A DNA stretch of 29,732 nt from Myxococcales bacterium (lineage in GTDB: Bacteria > Myxococcota_A > Polyangia > Polyangiales > Polyangiaceae): the NCBI GenBank assembly GCA_016720545.1, contig JADKKK010000021.1, positions 1-29,732 on the forward strand. The letters are read 5' to 3'. Under the pieces are notes generated by a model. The model ran no database searches, was not told the DNA's origin, and worked only from the letters and a program-made list of their open reading frames with translations. Of this stretch, positions 22,454 to 29,732 are shown piece after piece. Each line of letters begins with the position of its first letter. Within the stretch, counting starts at the first letter, position 1. Position numbers and translations under genes: made by a program.

Positions 22454-25400
22454 TCAGGAGAGGCGGCGGAGGGGACGGACGCCGGATCGTGCGTCGGGAG
22501 GGCGGCGCGGGCGGAGCTTTGGAGGCTCACGAGTGCAGCCCGCCCTTCCCCGGAGCGCCCGGACCCATGTCGACCTCGCCCCAGCCGAAGTCGGGGTCCT
22601 CGGGGTCGTAGTCGGTCGAGAAGTCGGCGAGGGGGTCGAGGGTGAGTCTGGTGACTCTGGTGAGTCTCCCCAGCCCCCCGGCGCCTCGGGCACCCTTGCA
22701 TTTACATGCGCAGGTGCGCGCTCACCCGCAAATGCATGATGGTCTCGTACGGGGTAGCCGGAAACAGAGTCACCAGACTCACCAGAGTCACCCTCCCTCA
22801 CCATCCCGGCGGTGGTCTTCCGGGCGGGCTCGGTCCCACGGACGCACCACACGGCGCCCTCCTTCCCGGTCTTGGCGAGGGACAGCGCCCGGAGCGCCCC
22901 GTCCGCGCACATCACCACGCGCCCCTTGTAGGCGCGCAGCGTGTTCCCCAACTGCCGCGTCGAGGGCAGCTTCCCCGGCGCCGTCTGGATCAGCTCCGCC
23001 AGCGCCTCCCGCAGCGCCGCGTACGCCACCGGCCGCTGCTGCCCGAAGGCGTCGCGGTCGTCGCGGTCGAGCTCCCGCAAGGCCATCGCCGCGGTGCAGT
23101 GCCCGCCGTAGCGCTTGGCCACCTCGGGCCAGCCCGCGATGAGCCCCCGGAGGGCGCCCGCGGTGAAGTCGGCCTCGGCGCGCAGCTCCTGGCGGGTCTC
23201 GGCCGGGTCGGCGAGGCCGCACCAGACGATGGCGCCCCGGATGAGGTCGGACCATCCGGAGAAGCTCCCCCAGGGCGCGAGGCCGTGGCGCGGGCGGCCG
23301 GCGAGGACGTAGGCGCGCAGGACGGTGAGGGCGGCGGTGACCAGCTCGGCTCTATGGGCACGGGCGTACGCCTCGACGTTCTCGTGCCGGAACCCGACGC
23401 GATCCTCCGGATTGGCCTCCGGCGACTCCAGCCGCACGTGCAGCACCCGGCGCTGCATATCGCCGACGAGGGCGACGTTGTTCCCGGTGGCGTACCAGGT
23501 GATGGCCAGCGGGAGCTTGACGGTGGTCGACGAGCCGAGGATGCGGTCGGACCATTCCGTCGCCGTGAGGGCCGCGTCCATCGACGGCCCGCCGAGGTTG
23601 CCGACGATGTTGTCGATCAGCACCAGGGTCGCGCCCTCGATCGCCAGCGCGGTGATCCGCTTGCGCTGCTCGGCGTCGTCCTCGACGGGCGCCATGACGG
23701 CGATGGGCCTCCCGGCGACGACCTCGGAGATGATGCTCACGCACTTGCCCTTGCCCGCGCCGGCGGTGTTGGCGTCGAAGAGGAAGAGCGGCTTCGGGCC
23801 CCCGAAGGCGTAGACCGCGAGCGGCGTCAGCAGCGCCGCGATGGCGGCCGAAGCGTGCGCGGGCGTGCGGAAGGGGAAGTCGCAGAAGAGGTCGGCCAGC
23901 TTGGCGATGGCGGCCTGGGCGTCCTGATGGGTGGGCGCCTTGGGCACGGCCGGGTACTTCTGCGAGGGCGTGTAGATGACGCCGGTGGCCTCGTCGTACC
24001 CGGGCTCCTCGATCACGCTCCCGTCGGGGCGGAGCATCGGGCAGTCGACGATGCCCTCCAGCGCCCGCAGCCCCATCCACTGCCCGCGGGCGGCGACGGC
24101 CTGGACGCAGGTGGTGGGCACGTGCACGACCTTCGGTCCGTCCTCGCCGTCCGTGGTCCACACCGCAGCGCCCGACAGGTACTCCCTGAGCGTGGGGAGC
24201 GGGAGCGGGGCGATGCGCGAGGCGCCCGCGGGCCGGGTGATGCCGCGCAGCGGGGACTGGTCGGCGACGACGTAGACCAGGGCGCCGCCGCGCTGGTAGA
24301 CGCCGGGGTGGCGGGAGAGAGCGATGACCGCCTCGTCGGCGACGCGGTCCTCGTCGGGCCCGAGCATGATGCGGGGCTTGCGCGCGGAAGCCTGCTCGAC
24401 GCGTTCAACAGCTGCAGCGCGGTCTTCCTCGCGGCGACGTGCCTTGAGCGCCGCGGAGAGCGCGGTGTTGAAGGGTCGCGCGGGCACCTTCAGTTCCTTC
24501 ACCCGCGCGTGCACCTTCGCCTGATCGGCGGCGGAGAGCGCGGCGACGCGGGCGATGAAGGCGTCGGAGAGGGCGATGTCGGGGTCGGCGCTCAGGTCGG
24601 CAAGGACGTCGGCCAGGAGGGTTTCGAGGGTGCCGCCCATCATGCCGCCGTCGCTCATCGCGTCTCCTGTGTGCTGTGCTGCTGTCAGATCCTCCGCATC
24701 CGCCATCCCCGCGAGCGCGATGGTCTCCGGCCGCGGGGTGCGTCCCGAGTCGTGGAGGATGTCCACCAGGGCAGACCACGCGGCCTGCCCGGCGTGCGCG
24801 GTGAGGGTGGCGCCAGCGGAGAGCGCGTCGTCGAGGCCCTTGGGCTCGTGCGTGGCCGGGTCGGTGGCCCACGTCTCGAGCTCGAGCTCTGCCCCGGGCA
24901 TCTCCGTCCGCAGCAGGTGCGCCGCCATCTCCAGGCCGCCCGCGACGTGGAGATTCGTGCGCGCGTCGGCGTCCCACGCGAGGCGGATCACTGTCGGCTG
25001 CAGCGCCTGCAGCAGCGGGAGCGCCGTGCGGATCGCGCTGGCGCCTGGGATCGCGAGGGTGACGACGCCGGAGAGCGCGGCCGCGACGTCGGCCTTGAGC
25101 GGGCCCTCGGTGATGCGACAGATCCTGATGGGTGCGACGTCGAGCATCCCCATCGACCCGACCGGCGCGTGCGCGAGCGAGCCGGGGGAGGCGCCTCCCG
25201 CGCTGCCGCTCGACAGCCAGAGGTAGCGTGGGTCTCTCGCGCCATCGCGACGCACCTTGAGCGCCGCGATCCGCCCTCCGGCGTCGCGCACGGGGATCAG
25301 CACGCCGTCGAGGTCCGGGAGCTTGCCGTGGTGCAGGCCCGGGACATCGGCGGGGAGCGTGCCGCCGAGGGCCTTCCGCGCGAGAGCGACGACGGCCGCG

Positions 25401-25780
25401 CGCTCCTGGGCGGTGCGCGGGATGGAGGCGTAGCCGCGGGCGACGATGTCTTCCGGTGTCAGGCCTCGACCCATGAGCCCAGCCTCGTGCTCCACCGACA
25501 GCCCGCACGCGCTCAGCAGCGCCGTGTAGACCAGGTGCCGGGTGTCGACGTCAGCGAGTGGAGCGGCCGGCGGTGCTTCGTGGGCGCGGCGCGCGGCGGA
25601 GGAGACCCCGTCGGCGAAGAAGAGGCGGTACTCGCCGACCTCATCTTCGCGCGCCACGCCGCCGTCGATGGCGTAGCAGCACTTGGCCACGCGGCCGTCG
25701 ATGGTGGCCGCGCAGCGCTTCGGGCTCTTGCAGATGCGGCAGGGCGAGCGGTGGGAGACCGGCTTCCAGTCGCGGCTCAT
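22454..25780 (-). CDS. Primase-helicase: zinc finger/Toprim primase fused to a P-loop ATPase
   Basis: 1108 residues as read. Start at ATG 25780, preceded by CAGGAGCACGTC. Residues 14-35 hold a Cys cluster (CRIC...KRC...KCC) typical of primase zinc fingers. Residues about 218-290 form a Toprim-like domain: ITEGPLKADVAAALSG, then VIRLAWDADARTN with the DxD acidic pair (DUF3854-type). A second part starts near residue 375; it has a Walker A-like DANTAGAGKGKC (about 669-680), a Walker B-like ATLVLIDNI (about 716-724) and TWYATGNNVALVGDMQRRV. It would prime and unwind phage DNA at the origin. An internal ATG with strong ribosome-binding site (24658) may produce the ATPase half alone. From the G6 run at 22674-22679 the better C-terminus lies one frame over (DPLADFSTDYDPEDPDFGWG), ending at 22527. 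Confidence 0.8.
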   Translation of the reverse strand: MSRDWKPVSHRSPCRICKSPKRCAATIDGRVAKCCYAIDGGVAREDEVGEYRLFFADGVSSAARRAHEAPPAAPLADVDTRHLVYTALLSACGLSVEHEAGLMGRGLTPEDIVARGYASIPRTAQERAAVVALARKALGGTLPADVPGLHHGKLPDLDGVLIPVRDAGGRIAALKVRRDGARDPRYLWLSSGSAGGASPGSLAHAPVGSMGMLDVAPIRICRITEGPLKADVAAALSGVVTLAIPGASAIRTALPLLQALQPTVIRLAWDADARTNLHVAGGLEMAAHLLRTEMPGAELELETWATDPATHEPKGLDDALSAGATLTAHAGQAAWSALVDILHDSGRTPRPETIALAGMADAEDLTAAQHTGDAMSDGGMMGGTLETLLADVLADLSADPDIALSDAFIARVAALSAADQAKVHARVKELKVPARPFNTALSAALKARRREEDRAAAVERVEQASARKPRIMLGPDEDRVADEAVIALSRHPGVYQRGGALVYVVADQSPLRGITRPAGASRIAPLPLPTLREYLSGAAVWTTDGEDGPKVVHVPTTCVQAVAARGQWMGLRALEGIVDCPMLRPDGSVIEEPGYDEATGVIYTPSQKYPAVPKAPTHQDAQAAIAKLADLFCDFPFRTPAHASAAIAALLTPLAVYAFGGPKPLFLFDANTAGAGKGKCVSIISEVVAGRPIAVMAPVEDDAEQRKRITALAIEGATLVLIDNIVGNLGGPSMDAALTATEWSDRILGSSTTVKLPLAITWYATGNNVALVGDMQRRVLHVRLESPEANPEDRVGFRHENVEAYARAHRAELVTAALTVLRAYVLAGRPRHGLAPWGSFSGWSDLIRGAIVWCGLADPAETRQELRAEADFTAGALRGLIAGWPEVAKRYGGHCTAAMALRELDRDDRDAFGQQRPVAYAALREALAELIQTAPGKLPSTRQLGNTLRAYKGRVVMCADGALRALSLAKTGKEGAVWCVRGTEPARKTTAGMVREGDSGESGDSVSGYPVRDHHAFAGERAPAHVNARVPEAPGGWGDSPESPDSPSTPSPTSRPTTTPRTPTSAGARSTWVRALRGRAGCTREPPKLRPRRPPDARSGVRPLRRLS
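22641..22667 (+). repeat. Iteron-like cluster A: three 9-bp units
   Basis: Three tandem units GGTGAGTCT, GGTGACTCT, GGTGAGTCT. The inverse cluster lies at 22766-22792. Each unit differs only at the sixth base. Type I iterons bound by the P4 alpha primase have the related consensus GGTGAACAG, so these may bind the adjacent primase. They lie in the 3' coding region of its gene. The resemblance is my own recollection and needs a binding test. Confidence 0.6.
22697..22736. repeat. Inverted repeat TGCATTT / AAATGCA between the iteron clusters
   Basis: TGCATTT at 22697-22703 pairs with AAATGCA at 22730-22736 across 26 bp. It lies in the middle of the interval between the two iteron clusters and is more AT-rich than its surroundings, as expected of a region that melts first at an origin. 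The arm is short, so chance is possible. Confidence 0.4.
22766..22792 (-). repeat. Iteron-like cluster B: three 9-bp units, inverted relative to A
   Basis: On the minus strand the units read GGTGACTCT, GGTGAGTCT, GGTGACTCT. Together with cluster A it forms an inverted pair with about 98 bp between the arms; shifting by one unit gives 18-19 bp of perfect complementarity. It encodes SGD/SGE repeats of the primase gene in one orientation. Confidence 0.6.
24656..24671 (-). promoter_or_regulatory. Internal ribosome-binding site and start within the primase-helicase gene
   Basis: Coding strand CACAGGAGACGCGATG: AGGAG (24664-24668) stands 5 nt before the in-frame ATG at 24658. The resulting 734-residue product (MSDGGMMGGTLETLL...) starts at the boundary between primase and ATPase parts. 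Such a strong site inside a gene suggests a second product, or that two ancestral genes are joined here. Confidence 0.5.
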
Positions 25781-27933
25781 GACGTGCTCCTGCTGCTGAA
25801 CCACTGCTTTACGGCCTGGAGAGAGCGCGCCTGCGCGGGCATCCCCAGGCTCTTGATGACCCCGGCGCCGTAGGCCTTCGAGGTCAACCGCGGGTCGCAC
25901 ACGACCACCACGCCCCAGTCCGAGACGGAGCGGATCAGCCTCCCGGCTCCCTGGCGCAGGGCGAGTGTGGCGCGCGGGAGCGACTCCTCCCGCCATCCGG
26001 TCCAGCGGTCGCCCGTGCGTGCGAAGGCGAGCTCGGAGAGCGCGTCGAGGACCGGGTCGCCCATCACCGGGAAGGGCATCTTGTCGAGCACGACTGCGAC
26101 GACGGCCTCCCCGGGGAGGTCGACGCCCGTCCAGAAGGAGGTGGTGGCGCAGAGGATGGAGGGCTTTGATTTCATCGCGGCGAGCAGGTGCGGCCGGGGC
26201 TGCTCGCCCTGGCAGAGCACCGGGAAGCCCAGCCCCTGAGCGCGCAGGTGCTCCGCGGCGCGCTTCGCCATGCGGGTCGAGGTGAAGAGCGCGAGCGTCC
26301 GCCCGCCGGCCGCCCGTGCGACCTCCTCGACGGCCTCGACCACCCTGGCGTCGAAGCCCTCGCGGTCGCGCGTCGGATCGCCCATGCCGCTCGGGAGGCA
26401 GAGCAGCGCCTGGGCGCGGAAGTCGAAGGGGGAGGCGACAGCCAGGGCCGGTGTGGTGCTGGGCAGCCCGAGCTGCTGACGAATCCAGTGCCACGCATCC
26501 GAGGCGCCCGCCTCCCTCAGCAGGTTGAGCGCCGGGAGCGGCCCCGTGGTCAGCGTGGCCGACGAGAGGATGACGGCGCGCGACCGGGCGAAGAGCTCGG
26601 TCTGCAGGACGCTCCCGACGTCCAAAAACCGCCCGCAGAAGCGCACGCGCTCGTTGCCGCGCTTGTCGGTGTGCGACTCGAGCCAGAGCACCGTGTGCGG
26701 CGCCTCGGCGGGGCAGATGGCGGCGTCGAGCCAGGGGCGGGTGCGGCGCGCGCGGCGCTCTGCATTCTCGGCGGCGCGCAGCACCTTGCGCTGGTCGGGG
26801 TCGATGTCGCTCCCGAGGGCCTTGATCGCGCGCACGGCCTTCGACGCCATCGCCGCAGCCCGGTCGAGCAGTTCGATCAGGTGCTCCGCGGGGAGGCCCT
26901 CACGGACCCGATGCGCTTCCTGCCGCTGGCCCGGGTGCGCGATGGGCAGTCGGTCGCCCATCTCGCGCCAGAGGGCGGCGGCCGACTGCTCGATCTGCGA
27001 GGCGAGAGCGATGCGCTCCGGTGCGCTCCCGCCATCGTCACCATCCTCGGCCGACCGCTTCAGCCATGCGCTCACCTTCGCGGCGCCGCGCTCCGTGAGG
27101 TCGCGGCCCATGAAGTCGCGGGCGATGTCCCCGGCTTCGTGGGCCTCGTCGCAGAGGACGGTGTCCCACGCGAGCCCGCTGTCCTTGCTCGCGGTCTTCG
27201 GGACGATGATGTCCTGGAAGGTCTCGCGCCTTACTGAGATGTGCGCGAAGAGCAGGTGGTAGTTGACGACCACCACGCGGACGCCTTCGGCCTTCGCCTT
27301 GGCCTTCCGGGCAAAGCACTCGTCGAAGTGGTCGCAGCCGTCGCGCAGGCAGTCGTCGGACTCGACCGAGCGCATCGCCCAGACGCCATCGCGCACGATC
27401 ATCGGGAGCTCGAGCCGGTCGCCCGTCTCCGTCGTGCGCGCCCAGGTGTCGACGGTGCGGAGCTCGGCGCGCTCTTCCGTGGAGAGGTACGTGGGCGCGG
27501 GCTCGGAGAGCGTGTTCTGGCAGAGGTAGTTGCCGCGCCCTTTGAGCAGCGTCCACGTCAGCGGCTCGCGCAACTCGCCGTCCAGGGCCTTGGCGAGCGC
27601 GGGCAGATCGTGCTGCACCAGTTGCTCCTGCAGCGCGATGGAGGCGGTGACGACGAGGACGGTCCGCCCGGTCTGATCCGCCTGCAGGATGGCCGGCACC
27701 AGGTACGCGAGCGTTTTGCCGGTGCCGCACGGGCCTTCGGCGAGGAGCTGGCCGCCCTTGTCGACGGTGTCGGCGATGGCGCGGGTGAGCGTGATCTGGC
27801 CCTCGCGAGGCGCGTAGTCCTTCCACTGCTCGGGGAGCACGCGGGAGAAGACGTCCGCGGTGCGGTCGCTGAGGGCGGGCGCTGCAGGCTTGGCCGCCCA
27901 CGGGCCCTGGAGGATGCGCGCGGGCTCACCCAC
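25777..27933 (-). CDS. DinG/XPD-family iron-sulfur DNA helicase
   Basis: 718 residues from a GTG at 27933, preceded by CGGAGGTGTCCC (GGAGG ribosome-binding site). Walker A AEGPCGTGKT (residues 65-74), DEAH box CDEAHEAGD (261-269), and a C-terminal motif VI, LRQGAGRLIRS. Four cysteines at about 138, 195, 200 and 206 (YLCQN, DDCLRDGC, DECFARK) fit the 4Fe-4S cluster site of XPD/DinG helicases. Such enzymes unwind 5'-3' and resolve R-loops and forked structures. The stop overlaps the primase ATG (25777-25780), and the start overlaps the VRR-NUC gene by eight bases, so it is part of the same operon. SF2 helicase plus nuclease fits recombination or replication restart. Confidence 0.9.
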   Translation of the reverse strand: MGEPARILQGPWAAKPAAPALSDRTADVFSRVLPEQWKDYAPREGQITLTRAIADTVDKGGQLLAEGPCGTGKTLAYLVPAILQADQTGRTVLVVTASIALQEQLVQHDLPALAKALDGELREPLTWTLLKGRGNYLCQNTLSEPAPTYLSTEERAELRTVDTWARTTETGDRLELPMIVRDGVWAMRSVESDDCLRDGCDHFDECFARKAKAKAEGVRVVVVNYHLLFAHISVRRETFQDIIVPKTASKDSGLAWDTVLCDEAHEAGDIARDFMGRDLTERGAAKVSAWLKRSAEDGDDGGSAPERIALASQIEQSAAALWREMGDRLPIAHPGQRQEAHRVREGLPAEHLIELLDRAAAMASKAVRAIKALGSDIDPDQRKVLRAAENAERRARRTRPWLDAAICPAEAPHTVLWLESHTDKRGNERVRFCGRFLDVGSVLQTELFARSRAVILSSATLTTGPLPALNLLREAGASDAWHWIRQQLGLPSTTPALAVASPFDFRAQALLCLPSGMGDPTRDREGFDARVVEAVEEVARAAGGRTLALFTSTRMAKRAAEHLRAQGLGFPVLCQGEQPRPHLLAAMKSKPSILCATTSFWTGVDLPGEAVVAVVLDKMPFPVMGDPVLDALSELAFARTGDRWTGWREESLPRATLALRQGAGRLIRSVSDWGVVVVCDPRLTSKAYGAGVIKSLGMPAQARSLQAVKQWFSSRSTS

Positions 27934-28396
27934 GGGACACCTCCGCCAGCCTCTCGACCTCGAAGCCCGCGACGATGCATCCGCACCGCGTCGCCGTCTC
28001 GACCGCGCGCACCGCATCCTCGACGCTGCGCACGACGGCGACGTTGCGACCGCCCCCGACGATGAGGCCGTCGGGGCGCTGCACCCCGTGGCGCGCGGCG
28101 GTGTGCCACCTCTTCTGGTGCTCCTCGACGACACCCTCGGGGGTCTTCACCTCCAGCCAGAGGGCCAGCGAGGAGCCGTGGTAGAGGACCTCGCAGAGCA
28201 GGTCGGGCGCGCCGGTGCCCCCGACGCCGTACTCGACGCGAGCGCCGCCCTCGTAGACGGCTGTCCCCACATTGTTCCGCCAGACCGTGCAGCCCGACAC
28301 CTTGGAGAGCGCCGCCATGATGCGCCCCTGCAAGATCGCCTCGGGGTTGCTGCGCAGGGTCTTCTTCGGGGCCTGATTGACCGCATTACGAGGCAT
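27926..28396 (-). CDS. VRR-NUC domain nuclease
   Basis: 156 residues starting MPRNAVNQAPKKTLRSN. The VRR-NUC pattern is clear: an N-terminal helix with ILQGRIMAALSK, RNNVGTAVYEGG, then GVGGTGAPDLLCEVLYHG with the conserved Asp65, LALWLEVKTPEG with Glu82 and Lys84, and EEHQKRWHTAARHG. These residues belong to the PD-(D/E)XK core (D...ExK). Stand-alone VRR-NUC proteins occur in many phages beside helicases and can act as junction-type endonucleases; FAN1 is a larger cellular example. The stop overlaps the DinG start by eight bases, and the start overlaps the helicase stop by 11 bases. Likely a recombination or fork-processing role. Confidence 0.85.
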   Translation of the reverse strand: MPRNAVNQAPKKTLRSNPEAILQGRIMAALSKVSGCTVWRNNVGTAVYEGGARVEYGVGGTGAPDLLCEVLYHGSSLALWLEVKTPEGVVEEHQKRWHTAARHGVQRPDGLIVGGGRNVAVVRSVEDAVRAVETATRCGCIVAGFEVERLAEVSRG

Positions 28397-29732
28397 GGAC
28401 GTCTCCGGCAGTTTGCGAGGCGGCTTGCGAAACGGACTGGTTTTCGAGGTATTCGCGCACCCAGGAGGGCGGCTTCTTCAAGACGGCGGCGCGGGCCCAC
28501 GCGGGGCTGATGTCGGGGCGCTTGGCGGTGATGGCGCGCACGGCGCCGTCGACCCACTGCTGCACCCGCGCGCCGATGGGGATGCTCGACGCGGCGAAGA
28601 GGGCGGCGCGCTGGATGCGGAGCATCTGCACCGGCGAGTGATGGACGGAGCCGCAGGCGGGGCAGACCGTGCGCGGCGCGAAGAGGTGGTGACAGGCCTC
28701 ACAGCGACGGAGTGGCTTCGGTCGCTCGACCATCGACCGCCCCTGCGCCCCCTCCAGCGACCACCGGCGCGCATCGTCCGGCAGCCCGTGGAGGTGCACG
28801 GCGCCGCGGAGGTCGTAGACGTGGCAGTCGACCTTACGCGGCCGGTGATCGGGCAGGTGTAGGCGCGGAGGCCCCGCCCGATGGCCTGGAGGTACGGCGT
28901 CACGGTCGTGAAGGCCCCGCAGAGCACCACCACGTCGAGGAGCGGCGCGTCGAAGCCCTCGAGGAGCGCCTTGACGGTGACCAGGTGCTGCGTCTCGCCG
29001 CTCGCGAGCCGGTCGCGCACCGTCGAGCGCACGTCGAAGGGCGTGGAGTCGAGCACCGTCTCCGCGCCCGGGATGCGCCGCGCGATGTCGAGGGCGTGGG
29101 CGGCGGTGGCGGCGAAGATGACCGCGCGCCTACCCTGGCAGCGGCTGTTCACCAGCTCCGCCGGGTCTTCCGCCACCCCGCGCTCCAGCACCTTCGCGGG
29201 CGCGTGGACGATGGGCTCGACGAGGAAGCCGCCGTCGATGAGCTCGCGCACCGACGGGCCGGTGACCAGCGCTTGAAATTCGTCGAGCGGCTGCTCGTCG
29301 CCCCGACACGGGGTGGCTGATAAGCCGAGGATCTTCGCGCCCGTGCCCTTGTAGTGCGCGATGACGGCGCGGTTGGTCGCTGAGCTGCTGCGGTGGGCCT
29401 CGTCGAGAATGAAGCGGTGCGCGGGCGGCACCTGCTCCCCGCGCGCCAGCATCGGCGCGAGGGTCTGCGTCGAGCACACCTGGACGGGCGCCGACGGGTC
29501 CGACGGCCGCCCCGCCTTCACGATGCCGCAGGGGACGCCCATGCTCCTCAGCCGCGCCGCGGTGTCGTCGAGCAGCTCCTCGAGGTGCGCCGCGAAGACG
29601 AAGCGCCGCCCCTGGGCGAGGGACGGGAGGATGACGCCCTCCGCGATGGTGGAGGTCTTCCCAGAGCCGGTGGGCGACTGCATCAGGACGGCGTCGGCGC
29701 CCTCCTTCACGGCCCGGTGGAGCCCGCCGACG
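28386..29732 (-). CDS. SF2 (DEAD/DEAH-type) helicase with C-terminal zinc ribbon; 5' end outside window; apparent frameshift
   Basis: Open to the right edge: residues VGGLHRAVKEGADAVLMQ precede Walker A SPTGSGKT. Then STQTLAPMLARGE, ILDEAHR (DEAH box), LSATPCRGDEQ (motif III), and LQAIGRGLRA (motif VI). After TCPITGRV the frame has to shift near 28834-28837 (one missing base) to read KVDCHVYDLRGAVHLHGL and the C-terminal zinc ribbon RRCEACHHLF...TVCPACGS, ending at 28386 (stop TAA). Without correction the frame runs into an Arg/Ser-rich stretch ending at 28478. The protein would unwind DNA for phage replication or recombination. Its true start is not in this window. It overlaps the VRR-NUC start by 11 bases. 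Confidence 0.8.

Noticed and set aside
22641..22792. Short repeats as a CRISPR array
   Set aside because: Units are 9 bp, tandem without spacers, and occur in two inverted groups within a gene; no cas genes.
1..29732. tRNA or rRNA genes
   Set aside because: I saw no cloverleaf-like or rRNA-like segment; all space except small gaps is explained by coding regions.

Overview
The window is about 29.7 kb of GC-rich DNA carrying a contiguous set of tailed-phage genes. All but one are on the minus strand, so they read from right to left. The structural genes follow the order of phage Mu closely: terminase, DUF935-type portal, protease with nested scaffold, decoration protein, major capsid, gp35, gp36, gp37 and gp38-like proteins, sheath, tube, tail chaperone, tape measure, gp43/N, gp44/P, gp45, gp46, gp47, gp48. 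This predicts a contractile-tailed (myovirus) particle. The host is probably a Myxococcota bacterium. The basis is GC content and one plus-strand lipoprotein whose Asp/Ala-rich spacer and Cys-rich CGRCGNVC-type repeats are typical of that phylum; this is inference, not proof.

Layout from right to left. (1) Replication and recombination, 29732-22454: an SF2 helicase (partial at the right edge), a VRR-NUC nuclease, a DinG/XPD-type iron-sulfur helicase, and a large protein joining a zinc-finger/Toprim primase to a P-loop ATPase. Iteron-like 9-bp repeats lie near the 3' end of that gene and may mark a replication origin. (2) Three small unknown genes, 22383-21157. (3) A 360-bp gap with a hairpin and a candidate promoter element. 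(4) A small HTH protein, a ParB-like protein, a C5 cytosine methyltransferase and both terminase subunits, 20796-17060. (5) Head genes, 17047-10988. (6) Tail and baseplate genes, 10749-1. No transposase, integrase, lysis gene or tail fibre is visible here, so the replication half is not Mu-like.

The most notable items are: a plus-strand lipoprotein 'moron' placed exactly between the gp47-like and gp48-like genes; an 18-bp exact repeat found only upstream of the structural operon and again next to the moron; two inverted clusters of three 9-bp repeats inside the primase gene; a canonical GGGAAAA slippery site in the tail-chaperone gene; and strong internal ribosome-binding sites for a nested scaffold and for a possible separate ATPase product.

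Caution: at least nine apparent single-base indels break otherwise conserved genes: gp43-like (two), sheath, portal, methyltransferase, ParB, a small unknown gene, the primase C-terminus and the SF2 helicase. Several sit in G/C homopolymers. Sequencing or assembly error is the simplest explanation; prophage decay is the alternative.
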